A DNA stretch of 64,000 bases, taken from assembly GCF_011382965.1 (NCBI RefSeq), contig NZ_CP049934.1, positions 2,170,001-2,234,000 of the forward strand. Direction: 5' to 3'. Below are positions 54,466-63,250 of the stretch, piece by piece. The position numbers and the translations under genes were made by a program. A model generated the notes under the pieces. It was not told the origin of the DNA and did not search any database. It saw nothing but the letters and a program-made list of their open reading frames with translations. Every line of letters begins with the position of its first letter. The stretch's first letter is position 1. Source of the DNA: Leucobacter insecticola (GTDB lineage: Bacteria > Actinomycetota > Actinomycetes > Actinomycetales > Microbacteriaceae).

Positions 54466-55667
54466 CACGGCCCCTCCTTCACCTTGAGCCGCGCACAAAC
54501 CCGCCAGCCTCCGCCCGGTGACGCCGGCGTTGCCAGGAGCGGGCCCGCCTCAAGAGTTCCGCCGAACGCCGCCGCCCGCTCGCGCATTGCCTGCAGCCCG
54601 AGCCTCGAACCCGCTGTCTCTCGGGCAGGGTCCTGCCGTCCATTGTCCGTGACCGTCGCCACGACATCATCCGCATCACGCACCACCTTCACCTCAACAA
54701 AGCTCGTGCCGGTGGCGTGGCGGAGCGTATTCGTCAGCGATTCGCGCACGACCCGGTAGATCGTCGTCCGGAGCGCCGGATCGCTTGGCAGTTCGGGATC
54801 CTCTGCGAGTGTGACCGGCAGCCCGGCCTCCCGAAACTCCGCCACGAGCTCAGCGAGTTCCGGCACGTTGTGCCCGGAGTGCGCGAGATCCTCCGTGAGC
54901 TTCTCGTCACCCTCGTGCAGCACCTGGAGCGTGCGCTGCATCTCTTCGAGCGCCCGCGCGCCGACATCGCCGAGCTGTTCGAGCGCCCGCCTGGCCCGCT
55001 CGGGGTGTTTCTGCCAGCCAGCCTCCGCACCACCCGCAAGCGCAACCATCACGGTGATCGAGTGCGCCACGACGTCGTGCATCTCGGCGGCGATACGCGT
55101 GCGCTCTGCCGACCTTGCCCGCTCCTCGCGCATCTCGATCATGGTCGTAATCGCCTCGCGCCGCGCCCGGCTCGCGCGCACGGCAACGCCGAGGGCGATC
55201 GCGATCACCGCAGTGAAATTGAGCAGCGAGGCCGGAAACCCGTCGCGGATCCCGAACAGCACCGCAAGACCCGAGAACGCAAGCACCACGACAGCGCCAG
55301 CGAGGGCGCCGAGGATCGCGGTCCGCATGCGCCGCTGCGCCGCAAGCGTATAAACGGTGAAGAACGTTTCGAGCTGGCCTGGCGACATCGTCTGCGCAGA
55401 AATCGGGTTCAGCGCCGCAAACGCCATCACCACGAGCAGCACCACGAGCGGATACTGACGCCGCCGCCACAGGGCAAGCGCCGTTGCTCCCACACACAGC
55501 CAGCCGAGCCACGCGTGTGTCGGTGGCTCCAGCAGAAGCACGGCCGAGGCGGGCGCCGCGCACGCGAGGATCACCAACACGTCCGCGATCCTGGGCCGTT
55601 CGGCAAACCACCGCACGATCCGAGGCCTGCGCAGGGCAGGCTCCTCGAATACCGCGGGTGCTGACAC
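54465..55667 (-). CDS. NarX/DesK-type sensor histidine kinase (system 3)
   Basis: A 400-residue kinase beginning at GTG 55667, with GAGGAGGT three bases upstream. Five or six membrane helices span residues 25-165. The HisKA_3 motif is AERTRIAAEMHDVVAHSITV; the ATPase domain has ESLTNTLRHATGTSF and the G-box GSRLGLQAMRERAAAFGG. It is coupled to the regulator by overlap and divergent from the ABC transporter genes. Confidence 0.9.
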   Translation of the reverse strand: MSAPAVFEEPALRRPRIVRWFAERPRIADVLVILACAAPASAVLLLEPPTHAWLGWLCVGATALALWRRRQYPLVVLLVVMAFAALNPISAQTMSPGQLETFFTVYTLAAQRRMRTAILGALAGAVVVLAFSGLAVLFGIRDGFPASLLNFTAVIAIALGVAVRASRARREAITTMIEMREERARSAERTRIAAEMHDVVAHSITVMVALAGGAEAGWQKHPERARRALEQLGDVGARALEEMQRTLQVLHEGDEKLTEDLAHSGHNVPELAELVAEFREAGLPVTLAEDPELPSDPALRTTIYRVVRESLTNTLRHATGTSFVEVKVVRDADDVVATVTDNGRQDPARETAGSRLGLQAMRERAAAFGGTLEAGPLLATPASPGGGWRVCARLKVKEGP

Positions 55668-55822
55668 GTGACCTCCTCGCCTCATTCTCTCGCACCTCGC
55701 GAGATTTGGCTTCCACCCGCGGGTGGAAGATGCGGATCAACCCGTGGGCGGTGTTGAATCGTTGCCTGGGTTCGTAGCTTGGAATCATCCCCTCTTCAAT
55801 CACCTCACGGAAAGCACCAAAG

Positions 55823-56571
55823 ATGAACCCTTAACTCGATTCTCGCCCTGCTGCGTTACGCAGCGGGGCGATCGGCTCCCCCTGGCTGTTGCGCGCGCGG
55901 CAGCTCAGCAAGTCTTTTGACCAGGCCCAGGCCCTCATCGACGCGAGCCTCGACATCGCGCCCGGTGAGGCCGTCGCGATCATGGGGCCGAGCGGATCGG
56001 GCAAGTCGACGCTGCTTCACGCGATCGCCGGGATCGTGCCCGCCGACAGCGGCGAGGTGCTCGTGCGGCGGCGAGACGGCGACGGAGCAGACGAACTCTC
56101 CGGCCTTGCCGATGCGGAACGCTCGGAGTCTCGGCTGCGTCGCTTCGGCTTTGTGTTTCAGCAGGGCATGCTGCTGCCGGAACTCCCGGCGATCGAAAAC
56201 GTCGCGCTCCCGCTGCTGCTGGCGGGGTTGGGCGGGCGGCGGCGTTTGGCCGGGCGGAGGCCGAGCTTTCTCGCCTCGGGCTCGCGGGGCTTGGCGGGCG
56301 GCGCCTCGGCCAGCTCTCGGGCGGGCAAGCACAGCGCGTCGCGATCGCCCGGGCGTTGGTTGCCGCCCCCTCGTTGATCTTCGCTGACGAGCCCACCGGT
56401 GCGCTCGATTCGCGCACGGCGGGCGAGGTGCTCGACGCGCTACTCGGCACCCTCCACGATCCTGGCGGCGTCTCCTCTCGTGCGCTCGTCATCGTCACCC
56501 ACGACGCGCAAATCGCAGGCCGCTGCGATCGCATTGTGATGCTGCGCGACGGCCGAATCGAGGCATCATGA
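55823..56571 (+). CDS. ABC transporter ATPase (several apparent single-base errors)
   Basis: A MacB/LolD-type ATPase. Walker A is [18 protein letters not shown], and the Q-loop is FGFVFQQGMLLPEL. The frame is lost near the GGG run at 56234-56236. With one base added, [20 protein letters not shown] (signature) and FADEPTGALDSRTA (Walker B) follow to the stop at 56571. At the 5' end, one base added to the C-run at 55878-55882 extends the protein upstream (NSILALLRYAAGRSAPP) toward the ATG at 55823, which needs one more correction. The uncorrected start would be TTG at 55889. The permease overlaps as ATGA. Confidence 0.8.
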
Positions 56572-57913
56572 GTGGCGGGGGCGCTGGCTGGATCCTGATC
56601 CGGCCGCGACGAGAGTCAGGGACACTTACCCGCCTGCAGTTGCTCGCCTCCGGGGTGACGACGCTGCTCGCTTTTGCTGTCGCAATGCTCGCGCTCGCGA
56701 TCTGGCGGCTGCCGTCGGATGAGCCGGCGTACCGGATCCTCGCGCTCGCCCTGGTGGGCCTGCTTGTCGTGCCGCTCGTCACCCTCGGCACCGCGACGGC
56801 CAGGCTCGCGGCGCGCAGCCGGGACGGTCGGCTCGCGGCTCTCCGCCTTATCGGGGCAACATCCGGCCGCGTGCGGCGGATCGCGGTTGCGGAGGTCACC
56901 CTGCTCGCGGCAGGAGGGGTGGCCCTCGGCACCGTGGTGTCGGCGGCGCTGCCCCTCGCGCTGAGCATGATCCCCTGCACGGCGGACGTCTGCTGCCCGA
57001 CGATTTGCTGCTGCCATGGTGGCTGGCTGCGGGGATCCCACCCCTGCTCGTTGGTATCGCCGCCCTGAGTGCGCTGCTCGGGCTTCGCCGCGTGGTGATC
57101 TCGCCGCTCGGCGTGCGCACCCGGCAGGATGCGCCGCGCCTGGGGTGGCTGCGGCTCGTGCTCGGCGTCGCCGTAATTGGCGCGGCGGTGCTGGTGACGC
57201 GGGCGGTGTCGCCAGCCTGGGGCGTGGTCGCGGTGGTCGGGGCGCTCGCAGCGGTCGTGCTCGCGGTGATGGCGGTGTTCGGCGTCGTCGGCCCGTTTGC
57301 GGTCTCGCTGATCGCCCGGATGCGGGCCGCCCGCACCGGCGACGCCGCGCGGCTGGTCGCTGCGCGCGGCACGGTCGACGATCCAAAAGCCGCCTGGCGC
57401 GGTGTGTCGGGGCTCGCGCTCGCGACCTTCGTGGTGATCCCGGTCGGCAGTCTGCTCGGGTATCTCGACCGGATCCGAAACAGTGAAAGCCAGGACCTCA
57501 TGTCTGAAGAAACGCTCCTGATTTTCGGCGATGCCCGCACGATCCTTCTCGCTCTTGTCGCGATCTCGTTTCTTGTGGTCGCGTGCCAGGCGGCGATCAC
57601 TCAGACCGCCGCGGTGCTTGAGCGGCGGGATCTTTACATCGCGCTCGACCGAATCGGCATGCCTGTGTCTCAGGTGATTCGTTCCCGCAGGATGAGCGCG
57701 ACCATGCCCGCCGCGGTTGCCGTGATCGGATCGGCCATCGCCGCCGTCGCTCTGGCGGCCCCGGTGGTATTCACCGCCGCATTGCTGGCGCCGCTGTTTC
57801 TGCTCGGGATCGCCGTGATTCTCGCCTTCGGGATGCTGCTGGTCACCGCTGGGGCCAGAGCGACGGCGCCCGTGCTGCGGAGGACGCTCGCGGCGCCTGC
57901 GCGGGGCGAGTAG
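56568..57913 (+). CDS. FtsX-type ABC permease (apparent frameshift)
   Basis: The first part (MSGGGAGWILIRPRRESGTL) has two helices and a loop RLAALRLIGATSGRVRRIAV, typical of FtsX-like permeases (L-R-x-x-G-A motif). At the CCCC run at 56972-56975 the frame is lost. One base added gives LHGGRLLPDDLLLPWWLAAG and continues through six more helices, including a second loop ERRDLYIALDRIGMPVSQV. The total is about 448 residues. It works with the ATPase just upstream. The divergent two-component system suggests export of, or resistance to, an antimicrobial; this is inference. Confidence 0.82.
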
Positions 57914-57929
57914 CGGGGGTGGAGGGGTA

Positions 57930-57998
57930 CCTTCCGCCGATTGAGTAAGCAAAGCGTGCCTTCCGCCGATTGAGTGAGCAAAGCGAATCGAAATCAAG
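57930..57998 (+). repeat. Tandem copies of a dispersed intergenic repeat
   Basis: Two copies of CCTTCCGCCGATTGAGT(A/G)AGCAAAGCG occur at 57930-57956 and 57959-57985, identical at 26 of 27 positions. The second runs on with AATCGAAATCAAGG. A third, diverged copy lies inverted at 51243-51280. They sit in the 203-base gap between the permease gene and tRNA-Leu, which otherwise shows nothing clear. Confidence 0.75.
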
Positions 57999-58116
57999 GA
58001 TCATCGAGGTGGCCTCGCGACGCTGAAAGCCCGAAGCTGGCCCGGGGCGGGCGGTGTCAGGGCACCACGAGGAACCGGTATGCTTATTCCCGCGTGCTCG
58101 CCCCGGGTGCGCTCAC

Positions 58117-58198
<82 letters not shown>

Positions 58199-58236
58199 CG
58201 AACGGCAGGCGGTGCCCCCTCCCCTGCCCGCCCGGA

Positions 58237-58294
58237 TTCATGTGTCACGGATGTGTACTTCCCAGCGTTTTAGTACAGATCCGTGACACATGAA
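58237..58294. repeat. 58-bp near-perfect palindrome after tRNA-Leu
   Basis: TTCATGTGTCACGGAT (58237-58252) and ATCCGTGACACATGAA (58279-58294) are perfect complements. After one mismatch the pairing continues as TGTACT with AGTACA, giving a 23-position stem around a 12-base loop. It could be two abutting insertion-sequence ends, a miniature element or a strong terminator. No transposase gene is present. Confidence 0.7.
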
Positions 58295-58415
58295 CTCGGT
58301 GGTCACGTGTTTGCGGCGCAATGCCATTCGGCGCTTGTCGGTAGTCCCTAGTACGGTGACTATAACGACCAAACACCACCGAATCGCGCGGCGAAGCGCA
58401 GGAGAACCAACAACG

Positions 58416-59554
58416 ATGGCACCGAGCACCAAAGAGGCACAGTACGAAACGGGAAACTGGTGAAGCTGCTCGACGTCATTGGCGACCTGCCGATTGGCGG
58501 TGAGTACGCAGATCACTCGATCGACCTTTTCGGTGATGCGTACGAGCACCTGATGCAAATGTACGCCTCAAGCGCGGGTAAATCTGGTGGTGAGGACTAC
58601 ACGCCGCAAGAAATGTCAGAGCTCCTCGCCCACATCGCGACCCGCGGCAAGAAGCGCGTGAACAAGGTGTACGACCCAGCAGCTGGTTCAGGGTCCCTGC
58701 TGCTGAGGTTCGCGAAGGTGCTGGGCAAAGAGAACGTCGGCGGGTTCTGCGGCCAAGAGATCAAGCTGACCACGTACAACCTGGCGCGCATCAACATGTT
58801 CTTGCACGAAGTGAACTACGAAAAGTTCGATATCGCCCTGGGCGATACGCTTCTTGATCCCGCACACTGGGGCGAAGAACCATTTGAAGCGATCGTCTCC
58901 AATCCCCCATACTCGATTAAGTGGGACGGTGGTGCGAATCCGCTACTCGTCAACGATCAGCGGTTCGCACCGGCGGGCGTGCTCGCCCCGAAGTCGAAGG
59001 CCGATCTGGTGTTCACGATGCACATGCTGCACTGGCTCGCGACCGACGGCACCGCGGCGATCGTTGAGTTCCCGGGAGTACTGTACCGGGGTGGGGCGGA
59101 GCGGAAGATCCGCAAGTACCTCATCGACAACAACTACGTTGAGGCCGTGATCCCGTTGCCGCCGGTCCTGTTCTTCGGCACCACCATCGGCACCTGCATT
59201 ATTGTGCCGAAGAAGTCAAAGCACACAAACGACGTCATCTTCGTTGATGCCTCAGCGGAGTTCACCCGCACCGGCAACAAGAACAAGCTGGCGCAGAGCA
59301 ACATCGACAAGATTCTTGAGGCGCTTGAAGATCGCGGAGTCGACGAACACTTCGCGAAGGTCGTCGCGAACAGCGCCATCGCAGAGAACGACTACAACAT
59401 CGCCGTGTCATCGTATGTTGAAGCGGAAGACACCCGCGAGGCTATCGACATCACCGAGGTGAACGCGCGCATTGAGCAGATCGTGATGCGGCGAGCCGAG
59501 CTGCGCACCTCAATCGATGCGATCGTGGCCGATCTTGAAGGGGATGCACCATGA
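58416..59554 (+). pseudogene. hsdM: Type I restriction-modification methyltransferase HsdM, internal deletion
   Basis: The C-terminal two thirds of HsdM is intact from GTG 58460. It has the helical segment DAYEHLMQMYASSAGKSGGE, the SAM motif DPAAGSGSLLLRFAKVLG and the catalytic IVSNPPYSIKWDG, and ends ...DAIVADLEGDAP. Upstream, the ATG at 58416 gives MAPSTKEAQ, a typical HsdM start, but the frame then runs into a stop six codons later. I infer that about 150-180 residues (the N-terminal HsdM domain) were deleted between the two parts. No specificity subunit follows. Even if translated from 58460 (364 residues), it probably cannot assemble a working methyltransferase. Confidence 0.85.
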
Positions 59555-59673
59555 TCGCAAACTCCACAGTCGTCAATGTCGGTGGCTCGCAGTACCGTCT
59601 GAGCACAGCGCACAGAGCCCAAGATGCGGTTCGGTGCATCGCCGAAACTGCTCTGACGAGCGGCCAACACTGA
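59551..59673 (+). CDS. Small 40-residue ORF coupled to hsdM
   Basis: The ATG at 59551 overlaps the hsdM stop as ATGA, the position where hsdS would normally start. The product begins MIANSTVVNVGGSQYRLSTA and ends TALTSGQH. I do not recognise it. It ends nine bases before rhuM-fic, so hsdM, this ORF and rhuM-fic are probably co-transcribed. It could be a genuine small protein or a relic. Confidence 0.5.
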   Translation: MIANSTVVNVGGSQYRLSTAHRAQDAVRCIAETALTSGQH

Positions 59674-59682
59674 GGAAACACT

Positions 59683-60642
59683 ATGGATACTGAACTAACC
59701 GGTGTCGTGCTCTACACCTCCGCAGACGGCTCGATAAGCCTCGAGGTACGCACCGAGGCTGATACGGTCTGGCTGACACAGGCTCAGATCGTGGAGCTCT
59801 TCGATTCGTCGAAAGCCAATGTGAGCGAACATATCACTAACATCTTTGCCGAGGGTGAGCTGTCCGCCTCGGCAACTGTTCGGAAATTCCGAACAGTTCG
59901 AACCGAAGGTAAACGAACGGTCGAGCGCGAACTTACGCATTACAACCTGGACCTGGTTTTATCCGTCGGGTATCGCGTAAAGAGTGCGATCGCGACCCAG
60001 TTTCGAATCTGGGCGACCCAGCGCCTGCGCGAGTACCTGATGCAGGGCTACGCAGTCAACGAGCAGCGGCTTGAACAGCTGGGCCAGGTGGTACAGATTC
60101 TCGCCCGCTCCAGCGACGAAGTGCTCGCGGGCGTGGCCGACGTGTTGGCCGAGTATGTGCCCGGGTTGACGCTGCTGCGCGACTACGACGAGGCGAGCCT
60201 CAACCCGAAGCCACACGCTGTTCCAGGGTGGGAGCTAACGCTTGAAGAGGCGCGCCAGGTGATCCAGCGGGTCGCGGCAGAGTTTCCGGGCGATGGGCTG
60301 CTCGGTAACGAGCGCGGTGACGGGCTGGCAGGCATCGTCGCCACGATCTATCAGGGCTTCGGGGGTCAGGATCTCTACCCCACGGTCGAAGAGAAGGCAG
60401 CGAATCTGCTCTACCTCATCGTAAAGGATCACCCACTATCCGACGGCAACAAACGCAGCGCGGCGGCCCTGTTCGTGACGTTCTTGGCCCGCAACGGGAT
60501 CCTAAGAAGAGCTGGCGAATCACCGAACATCACCAACAACACCCTCGCGGCGATCACACTGATGGTCGCCATGAGCGACCCGAAAGAAAAGGAACTCATG
60601 GTCGAGCTGATCGTTCGCATGCTGTCGGAGGCACACGCATGA
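59683..60642 (+). CDS. RhuM-Fic/DOC fusion protein
   Basis: A 319-residue two-domain protein. Residues 1-130 are a RhuM-type domain (VWLTQAQIVELFDSSKANVS, ELTHYNLDLVLSVGYRVKSA, RIWATQRLREYLMQGYAVNE). Residues 180-319 are a Fic/DOC domain with the catalytic loop HPLSDGNKRSAAALFVTFLA, matching H-x-[FL]-x-D-GN-[KR]-R. Fic enzymes transfer AMP or phosphate to proteins. Such fusions are often found inside type I restriction loci, as here between hsdM and a possible hsdR stub. It is intact and may be the only functional gene left of the locus. Confidence 0.88.
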   Translation: MDTELTGVVLYTSADGSISLEVRTEADTVWLTQAQIVELFDSSKANVSEHITNIFAEGELSASATVRKFRTVRTEGKRTVERELTHYNLDLVLSVGYRVKSAIATQFRIWATQRLREYLMQGYAVNEQRLEQLGQVVQILARSSDEVLAGVADVLAEYVPGLTLLRDYDEASLNPKPHAVPGWELTLEEARQVIQRVAAEFPGDGLLGNERGDGLAGIVATIYQGFGGQDLYPTVEEKAANLLYLIVKDHPLSDGNKRSAAALFVTFLARNGILRRAGESPNITNNTLAAITLMVAMSDPKEKELMVELIVRMLSEAHA

Positions 60643-60680
60643 GCGAGAACAGAACCGCTGAGGTGTTCCTGAATCAGTGA
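60639..60680 (+). pseudogene. Possible hsdR stub (13 codons)
   Basis: The ATG at 60639 overlaps the rhuM-fic stop as ATGA and reads MSENRTAEVFLNQ, then stop. The position and the first residues resemble the start of HsdR (restriction subunit) genes in this locus order. Only the start remains, so this is a suggestion, not a firm call. Confidence 0.35.
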
Positions 60681-61147
60681 AATGAAGAACTCACAGGGCT
60701 GGCTACCTGTCGGATCTTCCAGCAGATTCGAACCGGTTCCCGCCTGGAGACAACGCCCCACCCTGCCATCTGGTGATCCGGCGGACGGCGAGAGATAAAC
60801 CAGTCGCTATGTCTGAAAGCCAACGTTAGCGTTTTCGCCGCAGGGCACCTCGGTACTCGGCCTACCCTTCTTCCGGGGCCTCTTCGAAATCGTCGCTTCT
60901 TGCGCAGCAGTGGTATGTGGTGAAGGACCTCCTTAGCGGCGAGAGCACCCCAAATCACGATATCTATGGGGTCCTCTCGCGGCTCAGCGCGCCTTTCACC
61001 GACCAGAAATTTTCACCGGCCCTTCGAACAAAACTACCCATCCACATTATTGCTCACTTCATGCTGCGTTTCTCGGACGCGTTCATTCGTGGGGTCAAAT
61101 CGATACGCAGATGGGGAGGGCCTCCCGGAAGGAAAGCTGGAGAGCCG
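60681..61147. other. Gene-free stretch in the degraded restriction locus
   Basis: About 470 bases without a supportable gene. Short frames exist, such as one opening at an ATG at 60682 (MKNSQGWLPVGSSS), but none resembles a known protein or has a clear ribosome-binding site. The base composition is less GC-rich in places than the flanks. It is probably debris from the deleted hsdR or other cargo. Confidence 0.6.
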
Positions 61148-61732
61148 TCACTCACGAAGTGAGTTGAGCAGGCGGCGCAGAACAGCCGTCGCCTCAGACA
61201 AGGCCGTCGGCGAGTTTGTCTCTGCGAGCCACAATGCCGCTTCATTCATGGCGCCGGACAGCAGGTGTGAGAGTGGCTCCACTGGTTGTGATGCAATAAT
61301 TCCCTTCTTGACAAGAGCGTTGAGGATTTCCGTAAGAAGTCTTCCCGAGACCGCCTCGTCCATTGCTCTCCACTCTTGCCACCCCAAGACAGCAGGGGCA
61401 TCGATGAGCATGATCTGCTGCACTTCAGGATCAGCCTGTGCCTCCAAAAAGGCTTCGCATCCCGCCACGAGCTCTTCCCACGGGTCGCTCTGGTTTTCAG
61501 CCGCTGCGGCGACGCGATCACCAACCTTTTGTTGAATTTCTTGCACGACTACTCGGAACAGCTCAATCTTTCCGTCGAAGTGGTGATAGAGCGCCCCCTT
61601 GGTCATTCCAAGCGCGGAAACGATCTCTGTGAGTTTCACGGCAGAGTATCCATGTTGAGTGAACTGTCGCCGTGCCTCCGCGACCAGCGCCTTCGCTGTC
61701 GCCTCGCGCTGAGCGTCCCTTTTTCCAGCCAC
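61148..61732 (-). CDS. TetR-family transcriptional regulator
   Basis: A 194-residue TetR regulator beginning at GTG 61732 with MAGKRDAQREATAKALVAEA. The DNA-binding domain is RQFTQHGYSAVKLTEIVSAL and GMTKGALYHHFDGKIELFRV (residues ~22-62). The C-terminal ligand domain includes QIMLIDAPAVLGWQEWRAMD, similar to other actinobacterial regulators. It is divergent from the HEAT-repeat gene with a 61-base gap containing a TTGACA box; it may control that gene. Confidence 0.9.
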   Translation of the reverse strand: MAGKRDAQREATAKALVAEARRQFTQHGYSAVKLTEIVSALGMTKGALYHHFDGKIELFRVVVQEIQQKVGDRVAAAAENQSDPWEELVAGCEAFLEAQADPEVQQIMLIDAPAVLGWQEWRAMDEAVSGRLLTEILNALVKKGIIASQPVEPLSHLLSGAMNEAALWLAETNSPTALSEATAVLRRLLNSLRE

Positions 61733-61793
61733 TCGCCCACCTATTCATTGACATACCAAGAGTACGCGAAACGACAAGACAAAGCAGGCTCCA

Positions 61794-62600
61794 GTGGAAA
61801 CTTTAGGCTCCGACACGGGCAATGAAACCGGCCATAAGCGTTTCTTTGGCATCGAACTTGCTCGGCTGCTGTCCGAGAAAATCATCGCCCAGGATCCAAA
61901 CTTCCCGGCACAAGCTTTCTTGGCGGATACCGAAGCATCTGGTCTGACCGAGCTAGAGCTGTTAGACCGAGTCGATACTCTCGCTCACCTCCTCCGCAAA
62001 CATCTACCGCAGCACTACCCAGATGCTTTGGAGCAACTTGCGCGCATCTATGGCCCAGAGAATCCGAACGAGACGGGAATGTTCACCTTCGGCTATTGGC
62101 TCTGGCCAGTGGGCTCCTTCATTGCCACCTATGGCCTCGATCACCCCAACGAGTCAATCGCTGCAATCAAGGAACTCACCAAACGTCACACGGGCGAATT
62201 CGCCATCCGCCCCTACATCGCGGCTCGGCCAACTGAGACAGTGGAAGTAATGCGGGGCTGGACCACATCGTCAAACGTGCATATACGCCGACTCGCGTCC
62301 GAGGGACTGCGTCCGCGTCTCCCCTGGTCCAAAAGACTGACACTCTTCATCACTGAACCTCAGCCCATTTTCGAAGTACTTGACACACTCAAGGACGACA
62401 CGTCAAGATTCGTGCAGAAATCGGTGGCCAATAACCTCAACGACTACCTCAAGGGCAACCGCACTGACACCCTCGACTTGCTAATTCGCTGGGCCGCAAA
62501 TCCGACACCACAACGGCAATGGATTATTCGCCACGCGCTTCGCAACGAACTCAGACGCGGATCCACCGACGCCCAAAACATTCTCAAGCACGCCCTCTGA
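61794..62600 (+). CDS. HEAT-repeat protein, DNA alkylation repair (AlkC/AlkD)-like
   Basis: A 268-residue all-helical protein resembling HEAT-repeat DNA glycosylases. Segments with the repeat pattern are SSNVHIRRLASEGLRPRLPW, DDTSRFVQKSVANNLNDYLK and RQWIIRHALRNELRRGSTDA. The start is GTG at 61794. If the assignment holds, it would recognise alkylated bases without base flipping. It precedes a VOC gene by 50 bases and is divergent from tetR. Confidence 0.75.
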   Translation: METLGSDTGNETGHKRFFGIELARLLSEKIIAQDPNFPAQAFLADTEASGLTELELLDRVDTLAHLLRKHLPQHYPDALEQLARIYGPENPNETGMFTFGYWLWPVGSFIATYGLDHPNESIAAIKELTKRHTGEFAIRPYIAARPTETVEVMRGWTTSSNVHIRRLASEGLRPRLPWSKRLTLFITEPQPIFEVLDTLKDDTSRFVQKSVANNLNDYLKGNRTDTLDLLIRWAANPTPQRQWIIRHALRNELRRGSTDAQNILKHAL

Positions 62601-62650
62601 GCCCCAAACAACGAACACCAGGACCACAGAGTCACTTAAGGAGACACAAT

Positions 62651-63061
62651 ATGCGGTTCTCGGACCGCTACCCCATCATCGTCACCACAAAGAAAGATGC
62701 CTCGCAGGACTTCTGGACAACCTATCTCGGCTTTGAAGCAGCATTTGAAAGCATTTGGTTCAGCCTCCTCGTCGCTGACGACAACACAGCCTCAATCGCC
62801 TTCATGACACCGGATCACCCTTCAGCCCCGCCAGGGCCAAAAATCTTCAGCGGATCCGGCGTGTGTTTTGAACTGGAAGTCGAAGACGCACAAGCCACTC
62901 ACGAGGCGCTCACCCGCAAGGGTCTTGTCGTCACGTACACGCTCACCGACGAGCCATTCGGTCAGCGTCGATTCGGGTTCACTGACCCTTCTGGGCTATG
63001 GGTAGATGTAGTCGAGCAGATAGCCCCGCAACCTGGCTTCTGGGACAAATACATGGTGTGA
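62651..63061 (+). CDS. VOC/glyoxalase-fold protein
   Basis: A 136-residue vicinal-oxygen-chelate (VOC) protein starting at the ATG at 62651 with AAGGAG upstream. Two beta-alpha-beta halves are visible. The first begins RYPIIVTTKKDASQDFWTTY and the second contains VCFELEVEDAQATHEALTRK and FTDPSGLWVDVVEQI. Family members act as dioxygenases, isomerases or binding proteins. The specific role is unknown. It follows the HEAT-repeat gene. Confidence 0.82.
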   Translation: MRFSDRYPIIVTTKKDASQDFWTTYLGFEAAFESIWFSLLVADDNTASIAFMTPDHPSAPPGPKIFSGSGVCFELEVEDAQATHEALTRKGLVVTYTLTDEPFGQRRFGFTDPSGLWVDVVEQIAPQPGFWDKYMV

Positions 63062-63111
63062 CTTGCCCTGATCGCGACCGTGGCCCCAGGCAGCGCACCA
63101 TTTGGCCCAGG

Positions 63112-63243
63112 AGCAGCGCCGCCGCATTGTTTGTGACGTTCCTGGCACGCAACGGGATCCTGCGAAACGACGCCGACTTGCCGCGCATCACCAACAACAC
63201 CCTCGCGGCAATCACGCTGACTGCTCATCCAGAGCCCCAATAG
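63112..63243 (+). pseudogene. Fragment of a second Fic/DOC gene
   Basis: The frame reads SSAAALFVTFLARNGILRND and RITNNTLAAITL, then a stop at 63241. It closely matches the end of the intact RhuM-Fic protein (SAAALFVTFLARNGILRRAG, NITNNTLAAITLMVA). DNA identity is about 80 percent by eye over ~110 bases. The catalytic histidine motif is missing, so this is a relic. With the intact gene it brackets the tetR-HEAT-VOC genes. Confidence 0.8.
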
Positions 63244-63250
63244 ACCCACT

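Noticed and set aside
54717..55664. 315-codon plus-strand frame opposite the histidine kinase
   Set aside because: It is rich in Arg and His with no domain, and antisense to a kinase with all its motifs.
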